DNA of 64,000 bases from Corynebacterium halotolerans YIM 70093 = DSM 44683 (GCF_000341345.1 NC_020303.1:1-64000); one strand, 5' to 3'; shown: positions 8,254 through 16,725, counted from the stretch's first letter. Program-made: numbers and translations. The notes: a model not told the origin generated them from the letters alone.

Positions 8254-9146
8254 TCCGCTTCCAGTTCGTTGACGACTACGCCACCACCTACTCGGTGAAG
8301 CGGTTGTGTCATGTCCTTAATCTGAACCGGTCAAGCTTTTACAAGTGGCGGGACGGCAAGCCTGCCCGCAGGCAGCGCCAGCACGCCGATGAGGTGCTGG
8401 TGGCCCAGATGCGGGACTACCACGAGGAGTTCGACGCCACGATCGGAGTGCGCCGCATGACCGCCGAAATCAACGACACCGCGCCCACGCCGGTCAACCA
8501 CAAACGCATCGAACGTCTCATGTGCCAGCACCAGATCGTCGGGGTGAGCCTGCGCAAGAAGAAGCGCACCACCATCCCGGACCAGGACGCGAGGGTCTTC
8601 GACGACCTCGTCGGCCGAGACTTCACCGCCGAGGACTGCAACCAGCTCTATATCGGCGACATCACCTACTTGCCCTGCGGGAAAGGAGAATTCATGTACC
8701 TGGCCACGGTCATCGACGTCTGTTCCAGGCGTCTGGTCGGCTACTCGCTTGCGGACCACATGCGTACCAGTCTCGTCCAGGACGCGATTGAGGACGCGGC
8801 ACGCACGAGAGGCTCCCTGGACGGGGCAATATTTCACTCGGACCACGGCAGCGTCTATACCTCCTCAGCGTTCCAGACCACGTGCCGGAGGCTGGGGATC
8901 CGCCAGTCGATGGGCCGGATCGGATCGAGTGCGGATAACGCGATGGCTGAGTCGTTCAACGCCTCGCTGAAGCGGGAGACGCTGCAAGGTTCTGGTGGTT
9001 GGGCGTCGCCGGTTCAGTGTCGACGGGAGGTGTTCCGGTGGATCACGAGGTACAACACACGTCGTCGGCACTCCGGGATCAGTTACTTATCGCCGAGAGC
9101 TTTCGAACACCGCGCCACGGCTGTTACCGTGGCACCCGCTGCTTGA
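8250..9146 (+). CDS. IS3-family transposase OrfB (DDE integrase), copy 1
   Basis: A 298-residue rve-type integrase. The N-terminal part holds the HTH_21-like segment (IGVRRMTAEINDTAP). The catalytic DDE residues sit in YIGDITYLP, IFHSDHGSVYTS and NAMAESFNASLKRE. Start is GTG 8250, in the -1 frame relative to OrfA. No lesion is visible, so the copy should be active. Confidence 0.93.
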   Translation: MIRFQFVDDYATTYSVKRLCHVLNLNRSSFYKWRDGKPARRQRQHADEVLVAQMRDYHEEFDATIGVRRMTAEINDTAPTPVNHKRIERLMCQHQIVGVSLRKKKRTTIPDQDARVFDDLVGRDFTAEDCNQLYIGDITYLPCGKGEFMYLATVIDVCSRRLVGYSLADHMRTSLVQDAIEDAARTRGSLDGAIFHSDHGSVYTSSAFQTTCRRLGIRQSMGRIGSSADNAMAESFNASLKRETLQGSGGWASPVQCRREVFRWITRYNTRRRHSGISYLSPRAFEHRATAVTVAPAA

Positions 9147-9182
9147 TCAATCCTGCGTGTCCACTCAAAGGGGGACACCCCC

Positions 9183-9349
9183 ACGGTGAGGAACGCTTGC
9201 GGCGAAACCTCCTCGAGACCGAATGGGGTGACAATCGCCCCTGAAGCCCACATCAAGACAAATGCCACTTGGCTTGTCAGGATGAGAAGGGACGACTGTG
9301 CTTGTCGATTCGTTCCGGGGTTACGGACTTTTCTCGCCGTTGTGTCCAT
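9183..9349 (-). pseudogene. EamA/DMT-family exporter, 5' part (gene split by IS copy 1)
   Basis: The N-terminal 55 residues of the split exporter, starting at ATG 9349 and containing the first membrane helix (LLILTSQVAFVLMWASGAIV). The start overlaps the stop of the proline hydroxylase gene in TGATG, so the two were translationally coupled. The frame runs into the IS end at 9182. Confidence 0.82.
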
Positions 9350-10233
9350 CAGGCAGCGACGCTTACCCAATCATTGATAGAGAATCGCTCTCCGAGAGCA
9401 CGAACGTTGATCATATAGTCACGGACCATTTCTGCTTTGGCGATGAGCTGGTCGTCGCCGGCGGTCCGGCAGATATCCAGCAGCCAGTCATAGGTGCGCT
9501 CACCCGGGACGTTGTAGTCGAAGTGGATCTTCGACAACAGGAACAGGACATCCTTGAAGTTGCGGCGGTTGACCACCTCCGACAACCGGAGCAGCCGCTG
9601 TTCAAGGTCTGATGTGAACGCTGCTCGTTCGCGGATTTCCGGGCTCAGATCCGGTTGGTAACTGCTTAAGTCCCGAAAGATGCTGGCTTCGTCGCGTTGC
9701 CCATCGAAGATGAAGTCCACACAGAGAGATTGACGGGACTGGCTGGAGAAGTTCACTGCTGAGTGGACAGCCGCCGCATCGAGGTACCACAGCTCACCAG
9801 GACGCATGCGGATCACAGTGTCGCTGTCAGAGTGGAACGCCTGGGGGTTATCCTCGAGGACCATGAACGTGCGGAAGTACCGGTCGTTGTCCTCGCCCAG
9901 ATCGACGAAGTCACGGTGAGACACAACCATCGCGTCAATCAGGTTCCGCGCCCTGACCATCTTGACTCGATCGCGGTCGAAGACGGTGTTCACCAGTTCG
10001 GACAGGTAGGGGGTGTTCTTTCCGTGCTCGGTGGTCAAGGCTGATCCGTCGATGTCGACATAGGCGGTGTCGTCTGCTTGTCCACTGCTATTGGCCAGGG
10101 AGAGGTTCTTCCAATAGCCGGACGAGAACTCGTCGTATTCTTCTTCGACGCGTGGAACGGCGGCGGGGTAGGCGAGATCGTCATCGAGTCGTTTCTGGTC
10201 GAGGTCAATGCGGGCAAGAATGTGGGAACGCAT
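9349..10233 (-). CDS. L-proline cis-3-hydroxylase-like Fe(II)/2-oxoglutarate oxygenase
   Basis: A 294-residue enzyme closely matching the Streptomyces L-proline 3-hydroxylase pattern: MRSHILARIDLDQKRL at the start, EEEYDEFSSGYWKN near 30-43, VVSHRDFVDL with H106 and D108, and VHSAVNFSSQSRQSLCVDF with H157 and R167. These are the iron facial triad and the 2-oxoglutarate-binding arginine. The expected reaction is hydroxylation of free L-proline or a related imino acid with 2-oxoglutarate and oxygen. Start 10233 has AAGGAG upstream; a longer frame to 10308 lacks support. The EamA exporter follows directly and a LysR regulator diverges upstream. The exact substrate and position of hydroxylation are uncertain. 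Confidence 0.87.
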   Translation of the reverse strand: MRSHILARIDLDQKRLDDDLAYPAAVPRVEEEYDEFSSGYWKNLSLANSSGQADDTAYVDIDGSALTTEHGKNTPYLSELVNTVFDRDRVKMVRARNLIDAMVVSHRDFVDLGEDNDRYFRTFMVLEDNPQAFHSDSDTVIRMRPGELWYLDAAAVHSAVNFSSQSRQSLCVDFIFDGQRDEASIFRDLSSYQPDLSPEIRERAAFTSDLEQRLLRLSEVVNRRNFKDVLFLLSKIHFDYNVPGERTYDWLLDICRTAGDDQLIAKAEMVRDYMINVRALGERFSINDWVSVAA

Positions 10234-10358
10234 GAGGAAGAGGTTTCTCCTTCGGGAGGCGACGTGGTGGAAAAGCGATTCCCTGCGGGGTTGTCCCATG
10301 CGGGGCACTGTCCAGCGTGCGCGCCTCGGGTTTCTAACGGTAGGCGGAGAACTGTATC

Positions 10359-10395
10359 CAGCATTCGCATTACGTATAATTACTGGTTATGACGA
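10359..10395 (+). promoter_or_regulatory. lysR promoter and dyad in the divergent intergenic region
   Basis: A consensus -10 TATAAT lies at 10375-10380, only 8 nt before the lysR ATG at 10389, and no Shine-Dalgarno sequence is seen. This is the arrangement of a leaderless transcript. An ATAA-N7-TTAT dyad overlaps the -10 and start codon, a plausible LysR autoregulatory site. The divergent hydroxylase promoter must lie within 10234-10370. Confidence 0.55.
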
Positions 10396-11237
10396 TCAAT
10401 ATCCGCCATCTACGGGCTCTGCTTGCTATTGATGACACGGGGAGTATGACGGCGGCGGCGGAGAGCCTCGGATTGACCCAGCCGTCCATCACTCGCATCA
10501 TTGCCGAGCTGGAGGAACACATGAATCTAGCTCTGGTCACGAGGAGAAAGCGCGGCACTACGCTCACTACTGCCGGGCAGCACCTGCTTACGGGGTCACG
10601 CGAGGCCGTTGATGCATTCGACACCGTGCTGTCGACGACGGGTGAGCCAAAGCCATTGCGCATCGCATATGCGTGGTCGGCGCTGATACCAGCCATGGAG
10701 CGGATCCTCCGATCCTGGAGAGAAGATAAAAATCATTGCCCCGTAGAGCTGGTGCGCACGCGTAGCCCCATAGCCTCGTTGACGGCGCACTCGTGTGAAC
10801 TGGCGCTGGTACGGGACTGGCAACCTCAACCCGGCTTCGAGGGCCTCGACATCGCTGAGGAACCTCGCGCGGTGGCGGTCGCTTCCACCCATCCTTTAGC
10901 TGGCGCAGACACAATCCAGTTGAAGGACCTGGAGAAGTTCGGGCTAGTCACCAACTCCTACGGCGGAACCACCCCAATTGATTTGTGGGGGCATCCCCGC
11001 ACTCACGTATTGGACAAAAAGACCGACGACATCGAAGATTGGCTAACTATCATCGCCACCGATCCCCTGGTCTTCGGCATGACACCTGTATCGACCGCGG
11101 CGATGTATCACCACCCGGCAGTGTCTTACGTACCGATAACCGATGCTCCTTCCGTGGTCTCCACACTGGTGTGGGTACCGGATAACCCATCGACTAGACA
11201 GTTCATCGTCAGCATCCGCTCTTGGAAAGAGAAGTGA
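10389..11237 (+). CDS. LysR-family transcriptional regulator
   Basis: A 282-residue LysR-type regulator. The N-terminal winged HTH (residues 3-62) includes GSMTAAAESLGLTQPSITRII, and the effector domain follows with PLAGADTIQLKDLEKFGLVTN and a typical DPLVFGMTPVSTA segment. It diverges from the hydroxylase/exporter operon, so it probably controls that operon in response to an amino-acid-like ligand. The start appears leaderless. It ends 34 bp before IS copy 2 and is intact. Confidence 0.9.
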   Translation: MTINIRHLRALLAIDDTGSMTAAAESLGLTQPSITRIIAELEEHMNLALVTRRKRGTTLTTAGQHLLTGSREAVDAFDTVLSTTGEPKPLRIAYAWSALIPAMERILRSWREDKNHCPVELVRTRSPIASLTAHSCELALVRDWQPQPGFEGLDIAEEPRAVAVASTHPLAGADTIQLKDLEKFGLVTNSYGGTTPIDLWGHPRTHVLDKKTDDIEDWLTIIATDPLVFGMTPVSTAAMYHHPAVSYVPITDAPSVVSTLVWVPDNPSTRQFIVSIRSWKEK

Positions 11238-11341
11238 GACGGGGTGGATGTTTTGCTGGACCGCCATAGGAGGGGCCGTCCCCTGTTTGGTGGACACGCT
11301 GACCCTGGCCCAGAATGGGCCGGAGAATGCGAGAGACCACC

Positions 11342-11653
11342 ATGCCGAAGAACACCTACACCGATGAGTTCAAAGCCGACGCGGTCCGGCTCTACGAGGA
11401 CACCAAGGGCGCTTCTTTTTCCTCAATCGCCGTGGACCTCGGCATCAGCCGGGCGACGTTGAAGAACTGGGTCTACGCCGCCCGCAGGGCCCGCGGCGTC
11501 CAGCCCAGCCGCACCGCCGAGGACCCCACCGACGAGCTGCTGCGCCTGCGCAAAGAAGTCCAGCACCTGCGCTCGGAGACCCAGAAGCTTTCCACCGAGC
11601 GCGATATCCTGCGCAAGGCCGCGAAGTATTTCGCGGGAGAGACGACCTGGTGA
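11342..11653 (+). CDS. IS3-family transposase OrfA, copy 2
   Basis: Same 103-residue protein as in copy 1, with HTH and C-terminal coiled coil. Its stop overlaps the OrfB start. Confidence 0.92.
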   Translation: MPKNTYTDEFKADAVRLYEDTKGASFSSIAVDLGISRATLKNWVYAARRARGVQPSRTAEDPTDELLRLRKEVQHLRSETQKLSTERDILRKAAKYFAGETTW

Positions 11654-12546
11654 TCCGCTTCCAGTTCGTTGACGACTACGCCACCACCTACTCGGTGAAG
11701 CGGTTGTGTCATGTCCTTAATCTGAACCGGTCAAGCTTTTACAAGTGGCGGGACGGCAAGCCTGCCCGCAGGCAGCGCCAGCACGCCGATGAGGTGCTGG
11801 TGGCCCAGATGCGGGACTACCACGAGGAGTTCGACGCCACGATCGGAGTGCGCCGCATGACCGCCGAAATCAACGACACCGCGCCCACGCCGGTCAACCA
11901 CAAACGCATCGAACGTCTCATGTGCCAGCACCAGATCGTCGGGGTGAGCCTGCGCAAGAAGAAGCGCACCACCATCCCGGACCAGGACGCGAGGGTCTTC
12001 GACGACCTCGTCGGCCGAGACTTCACCGCCGAGGACTGCAACCAGCTCTATATCGGCGACATCACCTACTTGCCCTGCGGGAAAGGAGAATTCATGTACC
12101 TGGCCACGGTCATCGACGTCTGTTCCAGGCGTCTGGTCGGCTACTCGCTTGCGGACCACATGCGTACCAGTCTCGTCCAGGACGCGATTGAGGACGCGGC
12201 ACGCACGAGAGGCTCCCTGGACGGGGCAATATTTCACTCGGACCACGGCAGCGTCTATACCTCCTCAGCGTTCCAGACCACGTGCCGGAGGCTGGGGATC
12301 CGCCAGTCGATGGGCCGGATCGGATCGAGTGCGGATAACGCGATGGCTGAGTCGTTCAACGCCTCGCTGAAGCGGGAGACGCTGCAAGGTTCTGGTGGTT
12401 GGGCGTCGCCGGTTCAGTGTCGACGGGAGGTGTTCCGGTGGATCACGAGGTACAACACACGTCGTCGGCACTCCGGGATCAGTTACTTATCGCCGAGAGC
12501 TTTCGAACACCGCGCCACGGCTGTTACCGTGGCACCCGCTGCTTGA
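11650..12546 (+). CDS. IS3-family transposase OrfB, copy 2
   Basis: Same 298-residue DDE integrase as in copy 1, with GTG start and all catalytic residues present. Confidence 0.93.
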   Translation: MIRFQFVDDYATTYSVKRLCHVLNLNRSSFYKWRDGKPARRQRQHADEVLVAQMRDYHEEFDATIGVRRMTAEINDTAPTPVNHKRIERLMCQHQIVGVSLRKKKRTTIPDQDARVFDDLVGRDFTAEDCNQLYIGDITYLPCGKGEFMYLATVIDVCSRRLVGYSLADHMRTSLVQDAIEDAARTRGSLDGAIFHSDHGSVYTSSAFQTTCRRLGIRQSMGRIGSSADNAMAESFNASLKRETLQGSGGWASPVQCRREVFRWITRYNTRRRHSGISYLSPRAFEHRATAVTVAPAA

Positions 12547-12582
12547 TCAATCCTGCGTGTCCACTCAAAGGGGGACACCCCC

Positions 12583-12792
12583 GGACTTTCAAAAATGGAA
12601 ACGCCTCTCTGGCTATACCTCTGTGACCCCTTGTCGAAGTCAGAAGACGATTGCACGAACATGATGTGGTGAGCAGGGCTGTGCAAACGTCTTCTGACCA
12701 CTATCTGGTCACTACCCGCGTGCACAAAGCAGAAAAGGTCAGAAGTCCCGTTCACAAACTGTCACTACAGGCTGGGGCCTGAGACTCAGGGG
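12583..12792. repeat. Repeated GTCAGAAG motifs downstream of the serine recombinase gene
   Basis: An 18-bp motif, GTCAGAAGACGWTTGCAC, is present at 12639-12656 and inverted at 12681-12698. A shorter GTCAGAAGTCCCG lies at 12738-12750. Related copies occur on the other side of the recombinase gene at 13765-13782 (16 of 18 matches) and 13787-13799. Repeats bracketing a resolvase-type gene suggest recombinase-binding subsites or transposon-end remains. Confidence 0.5.
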
Positions 12793-13395
12793 TCAGGCGT
12801 TGCCTTCGGCGGTGTGGGTCTCTACCGGCCGGGGCGGGAGATGTCGGTAGAGGCTGGAGCGGGTGATACCGGTCTTCTCCACGATCTTGCTCATGGAGAA
12901 GCCCTCGTTGCGTAGGTGTTCTGCGTAGCGGAGCTTGTCCGGGTCCACGACACTGGGCCGGCCCACCCGCTTTCCCTTAGCTTCGGCCACGGCCCGGGCA
13001 TGGGCCGCGCGCTCGATGGCGTAGGTGCGCTCCATCTGCCCGAACAGCGAGAGGATCACTACCGATAGTTGGGCCATCGGATCATTCGGGTTGGAGGAAT
13101 CAACCTTGATCGGATCGGCGAGAGTGCGTACTCCGACCTCACGCCCCTGAAGATCATGGATGAGGTTGAGCGTGTCGCGCACGGTGCGCCCCAGCCGGTC
13201 GAGGGTGTGGACGACGATGACATCACCCGCGCGGGCTTGGTCGAGTGCTTGCTGGAGTCCGGGACGGTTGGTGGTGGACCCGGATTTCTTGTCGACGTAG
13301 ATGTATTTGTCGGCAATACCTTCCTGGCGCAAGGCGTCGATCTGGCGGTCGAGGTCTTGTTTCGCGGTGGAAACCCGAGCGTAACCAATATCCAT
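12793..13395 (-). CDS. Serine recombinase (Tn3 resolvase/invertase type)
   Basis: A full 200-residue resolvase. The N-terminus IGYARVSTAKQDLDRQ carries the catalytic serine, followed by VHTLDRLGRTVRDTLNLI, the long E-helix region (SLFGQMERTYAIERAAHA) and a C-terminal HTH (GFSMSKIVEKTGITRSSLYRHL). It catalyses site-specific recombination, usually resolving cointegrates or inverting DNA. The ATG at 13395 is next to a perfect dyad, CCGGTA-TCG-TACCGG (13398-13412), likely its operator or part of a res site. No transposase gene accompanies it. Confidence 0.92.
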   Translation of the reverse strand: MDIGYARVSTAKQDLDRQIDALRQEGIADKYIYVDKKSGSTTNRPGLQQALDQARAGDVIVVHTLDRLGRTVRDTLNLIHDLQGREVGVRTLADPIKVDSSNPNDPMAQLSVVILSLFGQMERTYAIERAAHARAVAEAKGKRVGRPSVVDPDKLRYAEHLRNEGFSMSKIVEKTGITRSSLYRHLPPRPVETHTAEGNA

Positions 13396-13834
13396 GACCG
13401 GTATCGTACCGGAAGTCTATTCGGCAGCAGGTTTCGCGGGACGGTTGAGTTGAATAGCTTGTGGAACGGTGCGTCCTGGGACTATGCATTTTCATTAGGT
13501 TTTCATTAAGGGTGTTCCACTTCCTTGGAAGTGAGACACTCCAATGTGCACCCCGGCTCGGTGCTCGAATTTTTCCGGTACGGCAATTCTTTACCCCTTT
13601 CCGTCAAGTGCGGGCCTCGGCCACAATGGAAACGGAGGAGCTATGCCGGGGAAGGTCGGGGCAAGTTTCCGATGCCTCCCTCTCCTTGTTTTCCATACGG
13701 GAAATCAATGCGATCAACGGTATGGAAAACAACCGGAACGACAGTAATGATTCCGGCTGTCAGAGTCAGAAGGCGTTGGCACAGATGTCAGAAGTCCGGG
13801 CAGAGCACCTCTCTTAATACGTAGTGTCAAAAGT
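13396..13834. other. Intergenic region with recombinase-associated dyads
   Basis: No gene is supported. It holds the dyad CCGGTA-TCG-TACCGG at 13398-13412, a 28-bp dyad at 13512-13539, and two GTCAGAAG-type repeats at 13765-13782 and 13787-13799. It is AT-richer than its surroundings. Confidence 0.45.
13512..13539. repeat. 28-bp dyad a (crossover-site-like), centre TT
   Basis: Left arm GTGTTCCACTTCC, centre TT, right arm GGAAGTGAGACAC; 11 of 13 arm positions pair. First of five related dyads in the window (others centred at 14951, 19953, 34575 and 54269). Confidence 0.65.
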
Positions 13835-14173
13835 ATGGAGACAAACCCGGATAACATCATCGTCAATATTCTCGATGACATGGCAGAAATTGGGGACTGG
13901 ACCAGCATCGCCGATGCCACTGCAGCCAATGGAAAAAACTCCTTCCATGCCACTCGCGAGGACGTGGTCGCAATTCTCACCGCCATCAAAAACAGTCAGA
14001 CCATTATTCCTGGAAGGCTCAATGGGGGATTCCAGGATCTTCCAGCAGACTGGGACCCCACCACGGTGATGGGCGAGATTTTCTCCGACCCGAACCCGGC
14101 GGGAGCCATGATGGAAGTTCTGTTACGACCGGCGGGAGAATGGCCGAAAAGACAAGACACTAACATCACATGA
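13835..14173 (+). CDS. Small hypothetical protein
   Basis: A 112-residue acidic, soluble protein (METNPDNIIVNILDDMAEI at the N-terminus) with no signal peptide or recognised domain. The frame is open between two recombinase genes and its codon use looks coding, with an ILDDMAEIGDW helix and a GRLNGGFQDLPADWDP loop. No clear Shine-Dalgarno precedes ATG 13835. It sits between dyads a and b, so it may be cargo of whatever element those sites define. Function unknown. Confidence 0.5.
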   Translation: METNPDNIIVNILDDMAEIGDWTSIADATAANGKNSFHATREDVVAILTAIKNSQTIIPGRLNGGFQDLPADWDPTTVMGEIFSDPNPAGAMMEVLLRPAGEWPKRQDTNIT

Positions 14174-14216
14174 TGGCCACAACATCTTCTCAGAGCCGCG
14201 CCGCCACCATGGCCGG

Positions 14217-14833
14217 TCAAGTGGTCTCCGGGGATTTCTTCTGCCGCGTAGGCAGGGACTTAGTGTCTTTGCGCAGTGCTCGATACACGGTGGTGCGACT
14301 GACACCGAGGACCTCGCCGATCTGGGCGACGGTCATATCCTTCTGCTCATAGAGTTGCCGGGCGGTGCGCAGTTTGTCCCCACTGAGTAGTGGCGGTCGG
14401 CCACCTACCCGGCCCCTCGCCCGGGCGGCCTCCAACCCGGCGTTGGTGCGCTCCCTAATGAGGTCGCGTTCGAACTCGGCGAGCGAGGCGAAGATGTGGA
14501 ACACCAGCCGCCCTTCCGAGGAGGAGGTGTCGATGTTTTCCTGCAAAGACCGAAACTCCATCCCACGCTCCTGGAGTCCGGCGAGCTGATCAATCAAATG
14601 CCTAATCGAGCGGCCCAACCGATCAAGCCGCCACACCACGAGGGTGTCACCGGGGCGGAGTTGATCAAGCAGCTTGTCGAGTTCGGGACGCGACTGCAAC
14701 GAGCCGGAGGCGGTGTCGGTGAAGATCCGGTAGTAGCCGGCTGCGGTGAGTGCGTCGTGTTGGAGTCGGGCGTCCTGGTCGCCGGTGGAGACCCGCAGAC
14801 CCCACTTCGGGGAAGACGAGTCGTGGGACGGGT
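14217..14833 (-). pseudogene. Serine recombinase lacking its start codon (5'-truncated)
   Basis: A second resolvase-family gene. In frame, the sequence begins KWGLRVSTGDQDARLQHDAL (from about 14804), which contains the catalytic serine, and continues through VVWRLDRLGRSIRHLIDQL to the C-terminal HTH (MTVAQIGEVLGVSRTTVYRAL). There is no ATG or GTG upstream of the catalytic region before an in-frame TAA at 14835-14837. The only available start (TTG 14699) would give a 160-residue protein without the active serine. The first few residues and start codon appear to have been replaced by foreign sequence, so an active enzyme is unlikely. Confidence 0.75.
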
Positions 14834-14937
14834 TTTAAGTATCTGGAAAATTTCCACGAGAAGCGGACAGTTACCAAGACAGTTATTTGGAATATCCCTT
14901 TCCTGCGGAAATCGTTTATCCATGAGTTTCGCTCAGG

Positions 14938-14965
14938 CTGTCTCAGTTCTGAGGAACTGAGGCAG
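14938..14965. repeat. 28-bp dyad b, centre GA
   Basis: Left arm CTGTCTCAGTTCT, centre GA, right arm GGAACTGAGGCAG; arms pair except near the centre and one outer position, and pairing extends one more base each side. Second of the five related dyads, just upstream of the truncated serine recombinase. Confidence 0.65.
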
Positions 14966-15083
14966 CCTGTGTGCAGGGCCGGGCGGGGACCGTCTAGCTT
15001 TCAGTGCGATTGACCAGCGACGGCCTTACCGACACTGACCACCAGCGCCGTCGTGCTGGTGCAGTTGTCTGCTCCACGGGGGC

Positions 15084-15120
15084 TGAACTTTCCCACCTCC
15101 ATCAAACCCGGGAAAGTTCA
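15084..15120. terminator. Perfect hairpin upstream of the CNNM genes
   Basis: TGAACTTTCCC (15084-15094) pairs exactly with GGGAAAGTTCA (15110-15120) around a 15-nt loop. No T-tract follows on the plus strand. It could be a terminator shielding the downstream operon, or an attenuator. The rest of 14966-15306 shows no gene. Confidence 0.4.
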
Positions 15121-15306
15121 AAGACCGATCATGATGGGCCTTCATGTCAACGGTCTTTTGGGTATGCTAGCCGTATTTCCCGCATGCTGACTTTGCGGTT
15201 GGCCTATCCCCGAACCGATGAAAAGGTATTTACTCCGTATGGAGCCCCCTGAGCGATCTATTTGGCCCGCCTACAGTGACCACGACGTGCTGAGGCGGGT
15301 GAGATC

Positions 15307-16725
15307 ATGACCGCAGCTGTTCTCACGTTGCTGCTCGGGTTGGCCGTCATCGGTCTGATCATCGTTGCCAACGGCTATTTCGTGGCCCAGGAGTTCGCTT
15401 ATATGTCGGTGGACCGCACGCAGTTGCGGGCCCGTGCGGATACCGGGGATAAAAAAGCCGTCCGGGCGTTGGCGATCACCAACCGCACCTCCTTCATGCT
15501 CTCAGGCGCGCAGCTCGGTATTACTGTCACTGGTCTGTTGGTCGGTTTCGTGGCTGAGCCGCTCGTCGGGGAGTCCCTCGGTGTGCTGCTGGGCGGGGCG
15601 GGGGTACCGATGGCTGTGTCGGTCGGTGTAGGCACCGTTCTGGCGCTGGCCATCTCCACCATCGTTCAGATGATTTTCGGTGAGTTGTTCCCGAAGAACT
15701 ACACGATTGCCGCGCCGATGAAGTCCTCACTCGCGTTGGCCCGATCGACCTCTATCTACCTGACGGCTTTCGGCTGGTTGATCACGTTCTTCGACGTCTC
15801 CTCCAATGCTTTTCTGCGGCTGTTGCGCATTGAGCCGGTAGAGGATGTTGATTCCTCTGCCACTGCCGAGGATCTCGAGCACATCGTCAACACCTCACGC
15901 AATAGTGGGGCTCTCGACGACAGCACCTTCCTGGTTCTCGATCGGCTGCTGGATTTTCCTGGCCAGGCTGTTGGGCACGCGATGATTCCGCGTTCCCGTG
16001 CCGACGTCATCGCCCCGGAGACCACTGTCGGTGAGGCCCGTGAGCTGATGACAACCGCCCACACCCGCTATCCTGTCATCGATGATGAGCATGTTCCGGT
16101 CGGTGTCGTCCACCTGATCGACGTGCTCGGTACTGAGCTTCCCGACACTGCCCCAGTCACCGGGCTGATGCGCGAGGCCGTGGTGATCCCTGAACTCATG
16201 GTCCTGCCCGACGTGGTGGACGAGCTACAGAAGCGGACGGAAAAGCTCGCCTGTGTCATCGACGAGTACGGCGGTTTCATCGGCATCATCACCCTTGAGG
16301 ACCTGGCCGAGGAGATCCTCGGGGATGTCACCGACGAACACGACCTATCCCAGTCTGAGGAGATCACGACCGTCCGGCAGGACGAGTGGCTGGTCGACGG
16401 CGACACCCCGATCGATGAGGTGGAACGCGCGATCGGCCACGACCTGCCCGAGGGTGATTTCGAGACGATCTCCGGGCTGGTGCTTGCCCATGCCGGTGGG
16501 CTCGTAGACATCGGCGAGGTCCACGACATTGAGCTGGACGCCGAGCCCGAGGACTTCGTCGAGGTTGATGAGGCACCGGTGCGTATTCTGCGCATTCGCA
16601 TTCAGGAGGTCGAGCACAACGTACCGGGCAGCGTGTATTTGAAGCTCATCGAGAACTATCCGTCACAAGGCGGTGGGACTGACTCCGCCCATCCGACAGA
16701 CCACCACACCGAGGAGGGGCGCTAA
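15307..16725 (+). CDS. CNNM/CorC-like membrane protein with CBS pair (HlyC/CorC family)
   Basis: A 472-residue protein with an N-terminal DUF21/CNNM membrane domain (residues 1 to about 190, three to four hydrophobic helices), a CBS-domain pair (about 205-330, including VGVVHLIDVLG and VIDEYGGFIGIITLEDLAEEILGD), and a C-terminal CorC_HlyC domain (about 345-440). The family is linked to Mg2+ or other divalent cation efflux. GAGGCGGGTGAG before ATG 15307 is the ribosome binding site. The next gene, also CNNM, starts 3 bp after the stop, forming a two-gene operon as commonly seen. In this metal-rich setting it likely handles divalent cations; the ion is not predictable. Confidence 0.9.
   Translation: MTAAVLTLLLGLAVIGLIIVANGYFVAQEFAYMSVDRTQLRARADTGDKKAVRALAITNRTSFMLSGAQLGITVTGLLVGFVAEPLVGESLGVLLGGAGVPMAVSVGVGTVLALAISTIVQMIFGELFPKNYTIAAPMKSSLALARSTSIYLTAFGWLITFFDVSSNAFLRLLRIEPVEDVDSSATAEDLEHIVNTSRNSGALDDSTFLVLDRLLDFPGQAVGHAMIPRSRADVIAPETTVGEARELMTTAHTRYPVIDDEHVPVGVVHLIDVLGTELPDTAPVTGLMREAVVIPELMVLPDVVDELQKRTEKLACVIDEYGGFIGIITLEDLAEEILGDVTDEHDLSQSEEITTVRQDEWLVDGDTPIDEVERAIGHDLPEGDFETISGLVLAHAGGLVDIGEVHDIELDAEPEDFVEVDEAPVRILRIRIQEVEHNVPGSVYLKLIENYPSQGGGTDSAHPTDHHTEEGR

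Larger units (their letters stand above)
7872..9182 (+). mobile_element. IS3-family insertion sequence, copy 1
   Basis: A complete 1311-bp element with imperfect terminal inverted repeats (left end GGGGCCGTCCCCTGTTTG, right end GGGGGACACCCCC) and two reading frames. It is flanked by the 3-bp duplication ACG (7869-7871 and 9183-9185). Copies 2 and 3 (11272-12582, 20382-21692) have the same length and encode the same proteins, so transposition was recent. This copy splits the EamA exporter gene. Confidence 0.95.
11272..12582 (+). mobile_element. IS3-family insertion sequence, copy 2
   Basis: A 1311-bp copy with the same ends as copy 1, flanked by the 3-bp duplication GGA (11269-11271 and 12583-12585). 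It is inserted between lysR and the serine recombinase region without breaking a recognisable gene. It has the same orientation as copy 1, but each copy has its own duplication, so the 4.7-kb segment did not arrive as one composite transposon. Confidence 0.95.

Noticed and set aside
8331..8846. 171-residue open frames on the minus strand of each IS3 copy (also 11731-12246 and 20841-21356)
   Set aside because: They mirror OrfB codons on the opposite strand in GC-rich DNA and show no protein-family pattern or ribosome site.
7872..12582. A composite transposon formed by IS copies 1 and 2
   Set aside because: Each copy has its own matching 3-bp duplication (ACG and GGA); the outer flanks do not match each other, so the segment did not move as a unit.
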